64,000 nt of DNA from Ceratopteris richardii (taxonomy: Eukaryota; Streptophyta; Polypodiopsida; Polypodiales; Pteridaceae). The translations under genes and the position numbers were made by a program. Of this stretch, positions 1 to 13,000 are shown piece by piece. The notes below the pieces were generated by a model. That model worked only from the letters and a program-made list of their open reading frames with translations. It had not been told where the DNA came from and made no database searches. The first letter of the stretch is position 1, and every line of letters starts with the position of its first letter. Location of the stretch: the NCBI GenBank assembly GCA_020310875.1, contig CM035437.1, positions 45,382,556 through 45,446,555 on the forward strand, given 5' to 3'.

Positions 1-3000
1 CCAAATACAGAGTGCAACAATGATGTGGACTCTCAAAATGAACGTTGTCGAGCTTGAGATAATAGTATTGATCTTTGGACTCATGGTTTGCTTATTCTAG
101 TGATATAAGGTCCATAACCTCTCAACTTTACTTTAGTTAAATGTTGCAAGTGAATCTGGACTATAAGGGTATGGCAAGTGATTATCTACACATTCACATG
201 CTATTGCTAAGTATTGGTTCCAACAATATCAACTCCATCATATGAGTGTGGTCACTTTAAAAAGCACAATAATAGCTTTACAAGAACATCCTACAAAGTT
301 TGAAAAGGATATTGAAGAAAAGGAAAGCACAACTACAAGGTTAAATGCCACTCTCTAGTAGCTAAAAGAGACTCCACTTCGTACGAGATATAGGAAAAGA
401 GGATTATCATCCTTTCAAGCTCTTTCAATGGTGGTGGAGCATGCAAATGGTGTATTTATGCAAGAAGGTGAGTTTTTTTTCTTTTATTTGTTTTAATGAA
501 GGCTTGAAATTGAGTCTTTCATTGTGTAGATCATTTATTCTAGACATACATGCTTGATCAACAACAAAAGGACGATTCAAGTTGATGAATAGTTGTACGA
601 ACAGTAAAGAAACCACTTCTGTTATAGACACACCCATAGGAAAGTGCATTAGAGATACTCTTCAAGCTAATTTCTTAGAGAAGTTAAAAGAAATTATCAA
701 AGTGCAAGATGTGTAGGCTATGTGATGAAGTCTTCCTCAGTAGAAATAGGTATAGTGTAATGTACAACCTTCTTAAACAAGCCTTACAAACACAAGGTAT
801 TTCTCAAAATATTTTCCCATGCCAATATAAAGTGTCTATCAAGAAAAATACTTCTAATGAGGATGTGGGTCATACTATTGGACAATATTTATTCATAGAA
901 GACACGATTCCTACCTCTGTTTATCATCCAAATATTCCAAAGAAGTAATTAAAGATCTTATGTACACAAGGATTTACTTACGCTAAGGTACCCCTAATAC
1001 ATTTTATATAGTGCTGAATTTTTACTACATTCAAGTGTTATATTAAGGTAATATTTCCTCTTTTGTGGAGACTATAATGTTAAATTTAAGTTCATACTAA
1101 AGCTTGATGAGTTCCAAATTATAAATGGTCAACTACTTGAAAGTTTGAGTGTGAAACTAATGAATGAAGTTATGGACCATGCACTAGGTGATACAAGTTT
1201 AGGATCCACTTCCCATTTGATTTACAATGTCCAATCAGAGAGAGATATTTGGTGGTTAGGTGCTATAGAAGTTCCCATAGAAACAAACAATGTTATTTAA
1301 TGGATTTTTAGTAGGACTCCATGGATTATAGATGTAACTTCTTCTCAAATACATGGGCAAAAGCTTCTTGTAGATATTATAGGAGATTTTGATGTAGAAT
1401 GTCATTTTGGTGGAGAGCTTAAGAGTATAAAATGCATTTTCGGTTGTAAACAAGGTGTATCTGTATTATACACAAGGATACAAAGGATCTAAGAGATGGT
1501 TGAAACCTACAAGGGCATTGATGAGATTTGATGACTCTAAAGAGATTGATAACAAAGAATCATGAAATACTAGGGAATGGGAGATATCTCTTTTGATTTG
1601 TCTAATGTTAGAAGAACCGAATCATGAGAAAATCACCAATGACTAGAACCCCATTATTTCATTTCCATTCGCCAATGTTTCACTTTTGTACTTTGCATGC
1701 CTTTATGAGGATCTTTGATAGGCTTTTGAAGCTCCATGTTGAATATGCATTTGGAATGAAACCTTTAGAGAGTTCTATAGTAGAAATTCAAAAAATAGAA
1801 GATCTTCTTCATTCTATTGGTTATCATGGTGGCCATGTATCTTTAGTTGTTAAAAAGTATGGTGATTTTCCAACAATTTTCAATGACTGGGAAGAAGGAA
1901 AGGCATCTCTTTAAAAGACATGTGAATAGTCAAGATGATGGAAAATGGGAGCTTTGGAAAGAACTATGTTCGATTATGATAGAAATAGTTAGGTTGATGT
2001 CATTAATAAGCAAAAAAAGATTTGGTCATCCTTAGATCAATTGTTACATTTGATGGGTATGTTTTCCACTAATGCTTCACAACGAGATTATTCCAAGTGA
2101 CTTTGAAGGATTTTACATAGTTATTCATCCTATCATGGGGAGAGAGAAAAACTACACATTACATAGTAAGTTTTGCTTACATTTTTCAATATGTTTTTTA
2201 ATATTATGTGTAATAATATTATGGTTGGGTTAATAATATTAACCCAACCTTAGCATATTCTTTTTCACATGGATAATATTTTATGAACCAATCTAGATTA
2301 CTGGAGATCTTTAGTACACAAGGAATGGAGAAGTCACATTACAAGGCTAGAGGTGTTTAATTTAAAGACACCCATCATGGGGGTGGTCTATTGCAATCAA
2401 ACTATTTATAAGAAATGTTCAAATCATTTTTTTGTGCAACATTCTCTAGAAAATATGCAATGGAATGAGCATGTGAGTCACAAATGGCAAAATTTGCAAG
2501 AAAGATACAACATGATGTCGCAAGAGAGAAGTGGATTTTATCATCACGATTCATGATCACTACATCATGCTCAATGGCATGCACAAAGATTCCTTGAGGA
2601 TTCCTCTTGGAAGTAGTTTACTAAATCCCACCACACATTATTTCATATCAAAACATGATTTTCAAGGTTTTTTGCTTTCTCATCAGATAAATTTTCTATT
2701 CTTTTAATTATATCATGTTTAATTTTCTTATTGTTATTGTTAGTTTTTAAATGTTTTTTTGAGTATTTTTTAATGTTTTTAAACTAATTTTTTGTCCATT
2801 TAAATGTGAACATGACAAAACTTAAGTGAAAGTCTTTAAATAGAAGGCCTCATTCATTTTAGCACTTTAGATCCTAAGATAATGGCATGCATAAAGCAAA
2901 CTGCTAGGAAGGATCACATCATCTACCCTAGCCATGTCCAAGGTACTCAGTGCCCAACATGGATGACACCCCACAAGACACATCGAACTACAACCTACTC

Positions 3001-3280
3001 TTCTAGACAAAATTCAAGTGAGGGCACACACTCTCATAGAATTCCATCATGGGGAAATTAAGCTTCACAACATGAGAGCTGTAACACAAGAAATGCAACC
3101 TTCCCCTCCTACATTTGATGATGAGCCCCCACTCTACAAGTCGCTCGGCGATAGAGCCGATAGGGTTATAATAGACCAGGGAGGTAGCATGTCTATTGTG
3201 GAGCTAGATTGTCTAGATCTGACTCTTCACAGGTACCCTTATCGTCAAAAAGCATACTGTCAAACTCGTGGAGAGCAGTA
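1..3280. other. Unassigned AT-rich sequence, no gene recognised
   Basis: I find no domain, LTR or RNA gene that I can support here. The plus strand has short open stretches at 709-948, 1624-1914 and 3018-3281. None shows a known motif, and the surrounding frames are full of stops, which fits very old transposon debris. The stretch from about 2880 to 3281 is somewhat richer in G+C than the AT-rich sequence before it and is open for 87 codons, but I recognise no family in it. Confidence 0.5.
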
Positions 3281-5170
3281 AATTGATCCAAGTTCATCCA
3301 ACAAATGAAGGCAAGAATTGAACCAGCTACAAGTATTTATATTATCATGGAAGGAATTACAAAAGGGAATAGACCGACTAAGTGTCTCTTATAGATTCAC
3401 AAGAAAAACCTTTCCCACAGTACACTTTATAGGGTCACGCTTTATCGCAGAATGTAGTTAAGTGTAGTAAAGAAATATAGATGTTTAAGCAAACCATAGT
3501 AAAGTAATATAGATGTTTAAGCCTAAGGTGGATAGGATGTCATATGGACACTCTCCTTCACAGCCCAAAAGATCCTTCAACATCATGAATATATTTGTCT
3601 CCGACACAAAGGAAGAATGAAAGCCATCAGAAGGTCCTCATAAGCAGAAGTGGAAGCGAGATGATTGCTCCCCTCTTCTGGTTATCTATCGATTGCCTCT
3701 CATGCTAACTTTCCATAGGATCACCGCCTCGCTAGTTGTTGACCTCCTGCGGTTTCCTGTTGACTTACTTGTATCTGATATGAAGACCACTAAGAGCTTC
3801 AACCATGATAGCTTCCTCACTTGAGATTCCGGATCTGGCAGTTGCCTCCTTCTTCCCAACATTGATGCCCATTGCTTCACTTATTGTCCATCTTTCTGGG
3901 CATTGTCCACTTTTTAGAGCATGGAGATGTGAGCTTTTGTCCCTCCCAAATAGCACTCTTGAATCACTTATGACACATTTTTCTTCCACTTTCACACTGT
4001 AGGACACTTCTCTAATCCTTCCCAGAATCATCAGCTATCCTATCACTTGATCTTCAACTTCTCCACTGCACTTCTCACAACCTTGCTTCAGAACATACCC
4101 AAATCTTCCACCTTTGCATTTGCTCTCATCAGTTTGTGGTTCTGTTCTCCCACTGCATTTGCCACCTCTTATGTGCTACTATTTCTCAATGTTCCTTGGA
4201 TAACTCTGTGTGTGCTGATGTCCTGTATCTATCTCCACGTCCTTAGTGCATGATGTTGCCCTATCAATGTTGTAATGCTCTATCTCTCATGATGTATGGG
4301 TGCTTTGTTCTCATAGTCTATGGCTCTTATCTATCTCCATGTATCTATTTGTTTGGGTGCATATGTTTGTCTCCATGTTTTGCATATATCTCTCCTTGTG
4401 CCTCTCTTGTCCAAACTATGCCCTCGCTTCTATTGAATAGTACATGTATTCCCCCTATCTATGTGTGTTTGTCTATGTATATGTATCTAAGACCCCTCCT
4501 CTAGCCCTTGATTCTCCTATAGAATGCTCCCTATATATTGGGAATTTCCTTGCTTGTCGTCATGTTTCAGATTATTTCTTGCTTTGCTTTGTTGTACCAT
4601 GATAGTTGCAAATGTTTGAGTTGTCCATTTGCATGGGGGAATTATGCTAGGATCTTGGATTCATGCCCTAAGAAGGGCATCACGGATGGGGAGCTTAGAT
4701 TGGTAGCATGAATGTTGGTTGGAGTTAATGCGATAGACAACACTTGCACTGAGATGCTTATGATTAAACTGCCTATCCATGAGCAGGTAACAACATTTGG
4801 CACACACTAGTCCAGACCTACTTGGTGCATTACTTCTAGAGTCCATAAGCCCAATTCTCCATAGTGGACATCACTCTGTGTTTCAGTCCACCTAGCCACC
4901 GAATCACGAAAAGAAAAAAAAACTCAAGACAACAAACACAATGTTTCTAAAATCAAAGACCCTTGTAATAGATCGAAACATGGGCCATCCCACCAAATGT
5001 ATAGTGTCGCTTCCAAAGTTCACTCCATCTCAAAGCAGAAAAAAAGGGGGATAAAAAAAGATTGGGTGAAGAGAAGTTCTAACTAGACTGGAGGCCCATA
5101 AGTGGGAGATTGATGGGTTTATTGTGGGTGTCTACTCCTCATCAAAAATTGAAATCTGTACAAACAGTGT
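3281..5170. other. Unassigned sequence, no gene recognised
   Basis: Short open frames occur on both strands (for example 3765-4031 minus, 4047-4504 plus and 4661-4846 minus). They overlap one another, have no recognisable motif, and the plus-strand ones are low-complexity leucine/cysteine/serine-rich reads of a pyrimidine-rich region. This may be the LTR or untranslated region of the gypsy remnant at 5180-6480, but I could not find a matching LTR pair. Confidence 0.4.
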
Positions 5171-5179
5171 TTTCCTCTC

Positions 5180-6480
5180 TTAGGAGTGGTATGATTTGAG
5201 CCTAGATACATTTATCAAAGGTAAAGGCTTGTCCTTTAATGTGGCTATGTGAGCTACTATCTTTGTGTATCCCGATCCAAGTAAAGTTATGAAATCCTTG
5301 TCCAAGGTTATGAGTGTTTGTAGATTAGTAAGTCCTTTCCATATCCCATTTTTGAATAAATTCAACTTCGTCCATCCTCCTTTATGACCTGTAAGATTTT
5401 GTGCTTCTAATTGAGGATTCTTATCATATAGGGTTGGCCTTTTCTTTGTTAGGTGCCTAAACTTCAAGCTCCCTACCCCACTTAACCATTCGTTCTTTCT
5501 ATTACCCTGCTTACTCTCATATCCTAACCTTGGTGTCATTCTAGAGGGTTCCTTTCTAACCATAGCTGATGCATCCTTTCGTCCTCCTATGTCCCAATCA
5601 TGTGCTCCACTTGTAGCAGGATCCATCTTTGAGGTTGCCATCATTCTAAGGTGATGCTACACTCTATTGCGCCCAGACCATTGATTTTCCTTTGGATAAA
5701 CCTATTGCATGTGATAATATAGCAAGGTAGGATTTCCACGCACACTCTTCCTTCCTGGTTAGTTCCTTTGAATAGGTTGTTCAATTTTAGAGGGTTGATA
5801 TCTGGACCATATGATGGTGTTATCAAGGTGGCGGTACCCTTTTGTGCATAGTCCAAGCAGTCTTCCATTTGAAATTGCTTAAGCTTATCTTAGTCATGTA
5901 CCCACGTATAATTCTATCCCCAATCATAGATAACTTTGCACGTCTCATCTACAGCCATCCAATAGTAAGGGGAAACTCCAATCATAAGTGAGAGTCATAG
6001 CACCACAAAATCCAGGATAAATTCAGAACACTGCATCATCAATTTTAACATTTCACCTATTCCAATTGGTTTTAAGTTGCTTTGCTCTGACATCATGATA
6101 GTGAATTGTGCTTCCATGGATGATTGGATTCCTAATCTCTTCATCATTGATTCCAGCATGAGGTTGATTTCGGACCCACCATCTATGATTACTCCCATAA
6201 TGTCTTGCCTAACTATTTTAATTGCAACATGTGGACTACGATATTCAGTCAATGGGGCTCGTGATATGAAGCAATTATGTAGGCCACCCTCCATGGAAAC
6301 TGGTGCTCCTAGTGAAGCCATGATGCTTATCATTTCACTCCAAAACCATGCATCCATACACAATAGATCCTATAGGCTTACTTGCTACTATGTGTTCCTT
6401 AGGATCTTGCTTACTGATGGAGGGGTTGTCAAAGCACTTATGGTGAGTTCTAGTGCCTTACCCTTGAGCTCTTGTTGAGC
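5180..6480 (-). pseudogene. Decayed Ty3/gypsy polyprotein remnant (protease region and a possible integrase tail)
   Basis: On the minus strand, 5995-6363 reads as a plant gypsy aspartic protease. It has an IIDGGSEINL core, matching the DGGS-N-L form common in plant Ty3 proteases, and about 55 residues later the segment FILDFVVL, which resembles the second beta strand region. After an in-frame stop the reading continues with an IYDWG segment like the end of a plant retropepsin. Two further open stretches follow, at 5641-5868 and 5180-5644. The last one ends in INVSRLKSYHS, which resembles the C-terminal tail of gypsy integrases, but the middle of pol is absent. I see no reverse transcriptase or integrase core. 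It is a heavily deleted, non-functional copy. The protease call is fairly firm and the tail call is weak. Confidence 0.55.
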
Positions 6481-6509
6481 TAGTAGAGCTATTGTAATTG
6501 GTGATGGAT

Positions 6510-6714
6510 ATGAGTATGAGTTCTTTTCTTGCCTTCCATTGATCTCCATTGCCACTCTCCTCGTGTGTATGTGTGTGTATGCATTTGCATTTCTCACCAT
6601 CACCTTCACGAGCTTCGCTTGCTCTTGATCTTCATATCGGCCTATCCTCTCTGCAGATTGACAATTACAAGGTGGAACTCCTCACGTTGGTACTCACCAT
6701 TGTACTAGAGTGAC
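6510..6714 (+). repeat. 3' part of a diverged LTR (relative of element A)
   Basis: The sequence from the GTGTGT-rich stretch to the terminal AGAGTGACA runs parallel to the last part of element A's LTR (compare 7830-8002), with many substitutions. It includes the ATTGACAATTA block and the ACTCACCATTGTACTAGAGTGACA block. The upstream two thirds of the LTR are missing. It abuts element B, which reads in the opposite direction. Confidence 0.7.
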
Positions 6715-7412
6715 ACTTATCACGTAGGAATAATCACTAAGTTATTGGGCCCATGACCTAGTTGTGTGATTGACACTAGCTTCATAGGATCTAATGCTTT
6801 GTCTATCTTGACCTAGGTGTATACTTGATCTTAGGTTCATAAGCTTTGTCTATTATCCTAGTTTTCCGAAGTACAACCACATTTCAATGTTCTTTTGTGA
6901 CAGTTACTTCTTCTTCTATAGATTCCTCTAGTGTAATCTTGTCTAAAAAAATATCATCCTTAAGAATAATTGAGTTTTATCACACTTTGAGATGTAATCA
7001 TTGCACTTAAGTTCTTTTTCGTTATGGTTTTCCTCAACAATATTCTACTTACACTTAGACGTGAGTAATTAAGGTTTCTTGAACTTGTATCGTTCCTAAC
7101 GTGACCCTAATTAATCAATACCACTAATCATACTTAGATTGAGCTAAAGAATTGACTGAGGGAGTTTAGTATTCTTCCAACCTCGAGTATGGTGCTCTGA
7201 AAAGTGCTTTCATCTCTAGTAAGCATTCCCCAAACCTTTCTCTATTCTACGCTTTGCCTTACTCTAGATACCCTTCAATGGCTCTTAATGGACCTATAAA
7301 AGTCCTAAGTTTAGATCAAGCTTTAACTTTAATTTATTTGAAAGATTTTTTTTCAAGCATTTTTTAAAGACACATTTTCCCCCTTGTATTGTTGAAAAAA
7401 CCTCTAGAGATC
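6715..7412 (-). mobile_element. Element B, left part: gag start and inner leader of an old inverted Ty3 element
   Basis: Read on the minus strand, this segment runs parallel to element A from roughly 9530 to 10190, covering the inner leader and the first codons of gag. The methionine-asparagine-leucine-arginine-serine start of A's polyprotein (A's ATG at 10059) has a clear counterpart near 6836-6846. B continues on the other side of element A at 24772-26503, so A landed inside B's leader. B is cut off at about 6715, where it meets a plus-strand LTR fragment. Its protein-coding part beyond the gag start is absent here. Confidence 0.75.
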
Positions 7413-8002
7413 TGTTGGCATACAAAGCAACAGAGGAGTCATGCACAATACGGCAACAAGGCCAAATCATTTTTTCCATGGACTATTTACAAATCAAGTG
7501 ATTTTAATCACTACACAAACATTGTAAATCCCGTTTTTGGTAGAATAGACTCCATTTTGTGCAAGCCGAGGAGTCCTCGAGCTTGAGGAGTATTAGAACT
7601 AGCGACACATTAATTTTCATAATTTTTAGACTCTGTTTGAGCCTTCAAATAGACTCTAGAACCTAATTTTTAACTAGGCCGGACACTAGGTCTGGACAGG
7701 ACCAAAGCTAGTTAGAAAACTATAAAAAGAGCTAGAGAGCTCATTTTTGGGGTTAGATTGTTTGTGAATTGAGCTTATGTAAGAGACCTTTTGATTAATG
7801 CAAAGAACTCCATTGTTCCTCTCCTTGTTCTTGCCTTGTGTGCGCGTGTGTGTGTATGTGTGTGCATGCTTGTGTGCTTCTCACCCACGCACTTGTGCCT
7901 TCACTTGCTCATAGTCTTCATACTAGTCCTCACGTCTCCACGGATTGACAATTATGAGGTGAATCTTCTCACGTTGGTACTCACCATTGTGCTAGAGTGA
8001 CA
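7413..8002 (+). repeat. Element A 5' LTR (590 bp)
   Basis: It starts TGTTGGCA and ends GTGACA, the usual TG...CA LTR borders. A TATAAAAAG box lies at 7721, so transcription probably starts some 30 bp downstream. A GTGTGT-rich tract lies at about 7838-7870. It matches the 3' LTR at 589 of 590 positions. The reading frame through it (7791-8000) is a product of the GT tract and not a gene. Confidence 0.97.
7721..7729 (+). promoter_or_regulatory. Putative TATA box of the element A LTR
   Basis: TATAAAAAG lies 308 bp into the 590-bp LTR, a usual place for the U3 promoter. The identical box is at 24490-24498 in the 3' LTR. The role is inferred from sequence and position only. Confidence 0.6.
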
Positions 8003-8009
8003 CCAAATT

Positions 8010-8027
8010 TGGTGCCGTTGCCGGGGA
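8010..8027 (+). other. Primer-binding site, tRNA-Asp(GUC) type
   Basis: TGGTGCCGTTGCCGGGGA starts 7 bases after the 5' LTR. It is complementary to the 3' end of plant tRNA-Asp(GUC), with one position that still allows a G-U pair. This primer is typical of Athila/Tat-type Ty3 elements and is used to start minus-strand DNA synthesis. Confidence 0.85.
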
Positions 8028-10058
8028 GAGAGCTTCGAGGACGAGCGTGTGATGGTAAGACGTCGAGTTGAGACATTGGAGTTATAGGTAATATCCTTCT
8101 TTCTCTTAATTTTTCTTCATTTTTTCCTTACTTTCGCATCACCATCATCTCCCACCTCCATCTCCATCTCCACAAAAAATTTCAGTTTTTTGGTCATATT
8201 ACACCCCCCACCTCATTTCCCTCATTTCATTGTGAGAGAGAGCGAGAGAGAGCTTGCATGCTATCTGTTTTTGGTGTGTTTTTGAGCTTTTGTTGCAGGA
8301 ACTTGCTGTACCACCTCCTCCAGCAGTGTGCGCAGGTACGACAGACTCTGCACAGGTCCCGGGACGACGACCTCTGTCTGTCGCGACAGACAGAAAAACT
8401 TAAAATTTTGTGAATGCATGTTTGTCATGGTAACCTACACCATTAGGGCCCTCTAAATCACTAGAAGTTTTTCAAAAATTTGCATTTTTTCAATCTATCG
8501 CGACAGACACCGTCTATCGCGACAGACCAAAATTCCACGACAGACAGCGTCTATCACGACAGACCAAATCACGACAGACGACAGACAGCGTCTATCGCGA
8601 CAGACACCGTCTATCGCGACAGACAGAAATTCCACAACAGACAGCGTCTATCGCGACAGACACCGTCTATCGCGACAGACACCGTCTATCGCGACAGACA
8701 GAGACCCACGATAGACCCCGTCTATCGCGACAGACACCGTCTATCGCGACAGACCAAATCACGACAAACGACAGACACTGTCTATCGCGACAGACACCGT
8801 CTATCGCGACAGACAGAAATCCACGATAGACCCCGTCTATCGCGACAGACACCGTCTATCGCGACAGACAGAAATTCCACGACAGACAGCGTCTATTGCG
8901 ACAGACACCATCTATCGCGACAGACAGAGACCCACGATAGACCCCGTCTATCGCGATAGACCCCGTCTATCGCGACAGACACCGTCTATCGCGACAGACC
9001 AAACCACGACAGACGACAGACAGCGTCTATCGCGACAGATACCGTCTATCGCGATAGACCAAAATTTCATGATAGACAGCGTCTATCGCGACAGACACCG
9101 TCTATCGCGACAGACAGCCCCCACGATAGTTTGTGTCTATCGCGACAGACACCGTCTATCGCGACAGACAGACATTTTCGGCAAAAATTAAGGGGTAAAT
9201 TTTTGGAAATTTAGGCTAAATTTTGGGCATATTTGCACTCTTAAATACTCATACACTTACAAAGGCCTTAGAAAAACGCATGAAAACCCGTGAAAGGTTC
9301 TGTTTGTCTAGTTAACCCCCTAAACCCTGAACGGTCATAACTTTTTCATACGAAATCCATTTTTTGAGCTCTAGGGCTTGTCGGAAAGCTCGTGGCATAT
9401 ACTACGCGCACTCAACTGTTTTTTGTAAGAATAATGAGTTGCTTTTCAGATAGGATATTTGGAAGTTGACACACGGAGGGGTAGGAACACCAAGGGAGCT
9501 CTAGAGGAAATTTCTAGCAACACAAAAGGGGGAACAAGGGTCATTAAAAAAGTGTCTGAAATAAATTGTCTGTCAATTGAAAGGTCAACTTGGAGCTAAT
9601 CTTGGGATTGATGCAGGTCTATTGAGAAGCAATTGAGAGCGTCCAAGCAAGGGTTTTGCGCAAGCTTGAGAATCAACTTCTCGAGCACTAAAGAGCAAGG
9701 TTCAGCAAGAAAGGTCGGAATACTCTCACTCCTCTTCGTCAATTCCTAGCTTAGGCTAAGAACGATCAGAAGTAGGAGTAAGTTAGGGCGACGATAGGCA
9801 ACTACCAAGTTGAAGCATACCTAAACTTTCAAGCTCAAGCTAAGGGCATAATCCTTGTACTGTCGAGAATTTTAAAGGGAAAGAACTTAACGTGGAACGA
9901 TCAACTGTAAGTGCGAAACAACATTCAAATATTCCTGACGACGTGATATCAGACAAGACCTTAAACACGATAAAATAACTAAAAAGAACCAAGCGACTAA
10001 TATAAAGTAACCAGCAACGAGGTTGTACTCTGGGCAAGGAATTGGGCTACTTAGGCAT
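8028..10058 (+). other. Element A leader (about 2 kb, untranslated)
   Basis: This is the region between the primer site and the gag ATG. It holds a GAGA run at about 8234-8248, the CGCG repeat array at 8495-9171, and about 890 bp of unique sequence. The same layout is visible in the inverted relative B (25740-25831 near its primer site, 25031-25370 array, 24772-25030 and 6840-7412 inner leader), so it is a conserved family trait. No convincing protein is encoded. Confidence 0.8.
8495..9171 (+). repeat. Tandem array of near-palindromic CGCG units in the element A leader
   Basis: The core GTCTATCGCGACAGAC recurs about 25 times, joined by ACACC or by longer spacers that contain further CACGACAGAC half-units. 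The 16-mer equals its own reverse complement except at one base pair. Variants such as GTCTATCGCGATAGAC (8946-8961) and GTCTGTCGCGACAGAC (8376-8391, just upstream) are perfect palindromes. The units fall into pairs separated by an AGAAATTCCACGACAGACAG-like spacer, giving a higher-order repeat of about 55-60 bp. An open frame crosses it (8480-8959) only because the units lack stops. Confidence 0.95.
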
Positions 10059-13000
10059 ATGAACCTTAGATCAGGACGACATCTAGTAAGGGAGAGACAA
10101 AGCCTTAGATCTTCAGAGGCTAGTGTTAACCACACTGCTAGGTTTTGGGCCCAGCAGTTGAGCCACCACTCGTACTACCCTAGCTCTGAGACCAGTGAGT
10201 CAGAGATGTCTCAAGGCATGGACAAACCTACGGGGAGTTCAGGTGTGTCATACTTGTACAGGGTGGAAGGCCCTTACAAAACACAGTTGGAATACCTTAG
10301 GACCAACCGATTAGGTGCTAGCATCTATGAGGACGGCCTAGGAAGATCCGTGGTCCAGATTAAAAACCCTGACCAATCCATAGGACTGGAGCACCCAGCT
10401 GTCAAGTTTGAAAACGGTGCATACCTGGACAAAGAAGGAACCATATACGTAGTCACCAGTCACCCAGATAGGACAGATGAATTTGGAAATGTAATCTCAG
10501 AAGCGGACTTAGGTGACTTGGAACAAGGAAACATGGGAGTAGAACCTAGAACACCCCGAGGCAAATCTGTTCTCACTAGGATTATCACACCTGATTGGGT
10601 TCCCCAAGACAACAAGTGCATAGATTTGCTTCTCAATCGAGAAACTGACGAAGCCTTTTGGAGGTATAAACCTGATCAACCAACTGATATAGGAACAATC
10701 ATGATCTATGAGTTTAAGGATCCTGATAGCCCAGGCAGAGTGACCTACCTAGATCACGCTTCGGAGAGGATCTTTGTGGTGACAGAAAATGATAGGCATG
10801 CTTACACTTGGAAGGGTGAATTCGTTTTCCCCCAACCAAGATCGAATGTATCCTATGGTCACCCGGGAGCTGGAACATCTCAAGCTCATGGAATGCAAAG
10901 AGACAGAAATAGAGATAGACCAGAAGTAAGCTTTGCCAACCCAGTGGGAAGAGAGAGAACGAGGACGGAAACAAATAGAGTAGAACCTGAGATACTTAGA
11001 GCTCACAGGAACCAAAGAAATGTGGATGGATTTCCTCTGCTGAGACCTAGAGAGCACACAAGAACTTTGAGACCGACTCAGCTGGTTAAGTCCATGAAGA
11101 ATTACTTTGATGGCACAGGAGATCCCTATGATCATGTGGCGGAGTTCAAGCAAGTCCTGAGAGCTGAACAAGTGGAGGATCTATTCACGCAGTACAATGC
11201 CTTCGGTCTAACCCTTAGGAACACAGCACTTACATGGTTTCAGCCATTGGATGAGCGACAATTCAGATGTATAGACCAACTCCTAGAAGCTTTCATTGTA
11301 GAGTTCTCTAAGAGTGGCATAAGACACAATACCTCCTCATTGATTCACAGTTTCAAACAAACTCCCCAAGAGACTGTAAGGTTGGCAGGAAGAAGATTTA
11401 GACAATATCTTGAAAGGTGCCCTGTTTCGGAGCTACCCACATCTGCCAAACAAGTAGCCTTATTCCTTGATGGATTGCTGAGTACGAAATTGAGATCCTA
11501 TGTGTATCTGAAAGACCCTAGGACTATAGAAGAGTGTGTACGCATGTGCATTGACATTGAAGATAACCTAGGGGAAGAACTAGAGCTTTCCAAAATCTAC
11601 AAAGATTCAGATAGTGCATCTAGTCACTCTTCCACGCAATCCACATCAATTGAGGAACTCGCAGAGAAAGTAGCTCAGAAATTAGGTGTAACTAGCAAAC
11701 AAATCCCAAGGTTTGCCCCTGTGAAAAGGTGCTATACATGCGGTGGTGACCATATGGCAAACGTGTGTCCCATTATGGCTCAACCCCAGGTCAATCCAAA
11801 TAGCCAATATTGCACCATAGAACGAAGGTACACCAATCATACCGCACAAGATTGCCCCTACAATAAGCAAACAGTTAGGCAAACTTACCCTCAACCCTAT
11901 CCACCGCAAGGAAGATACCAGAACCAGTACCCTCCACAACCATATGGCAGGCCACAACAGCCGTATCAACAACCCTACCAAAACCAACAAAGGCCTCAGC
12001 CAGTGTTAGCTCAACAACCCCCTGCCCCAGCTAATGTGATTCCGATAAAGTATGCTGTTGCAGAAGAAAACCTGAATAGAGCTATAGTCCCTGTAACACC
12101 CTTGCTTTCTAAAAGTGACCCGAGTGACCATAGCTTTGATTCTACACATGTTGATAGTCCCCAGGCGTACTACATGCAGTCTCCAGAACATGGTGAGTCC
12201 TATTACAGCGAAGAGCCAAATGAACCTAGTTGGGAGTCAGATTATACAAACGTCATGTATGCAAATCCCAACCCTAGGCCTCAACCTAGGCAGGTAAGAC
12301 CTCCATTCCCAAGAGGACCGTGCTACAGATGCCAAGGAGATCACCTCATTCGTGATTGTCCCTTACCTCCACCTACACAACCCCAGTCAGTGACGATCCA
12401 AGGCTTTTGCCAAGATTGTGGAAAAGAGCATCTCTTACGAGATTGCCCAAAGAACCCCAATAATATGCCAAAAATCACGCCTATCAATGTTATTGGGTTA
12501 GTGGTAGATTCCACCGGAAGTGTCACTTCCACTGCACCCGTACAGGTAGTCACGAGAGCTCAAGCAGTGCAGCAAAACCAAGGGGTAGGCAAGGAAAAGA
12601 GCCAAGACGCTAGCGATACTGAGAGCCAAAATAAAAAGAGATCAAGAGCTTGGAGAGATAGCCGCGAACGCATGACAAGGCAATGGGCAAAGAAGATGAG
12701 TGAACTTGAGGAAAGTCTACGAGAAACCAAGGCTAAAATCGTAGAGATCACATCTCAACCGCACTCTCACACATTCCCACCGCTACCATCCCCATCACCC
12801 TCCATCCCTCTACCCTCTAAGATACCCCACGTAACCCACCCACCACCCCAAGCAGGATCAGTATTAGCTGATCCCACTCCTGAAGACATAGACATGATGC
12901 TGAAAGCATATCAGGCTAGAATCCAAGAAGGGCCAAATGTCACGGATCATGACAAGTGCTATCCTAGAGCTGACCTAGAGATAGAAAGAACCAAGTTGTG

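Noticed and set aside
7791-8000. Cysteine/valine-rich 69-residue frame, repeated at 24560-24769
   Set aside because: It lies entirely in the LTR and comes from its GT-rich tract. Both LTRs give it.
8480-8959. 159-residue open frame across the CGCG array
   Set aside because: It is a translation of the tandem repeat (RQTPSIATD-like units). The repeat unit lacks stops, and the antisense strand is open for the same reason. Nothing suggests a protein.
8495-9171. CRISPR-like array
   Set aside because: Units are about 16-20 bp, nearly palindromic, with repetitive rather than unique spacers, inside a plant retrotransposon leader. There are no cas genes.
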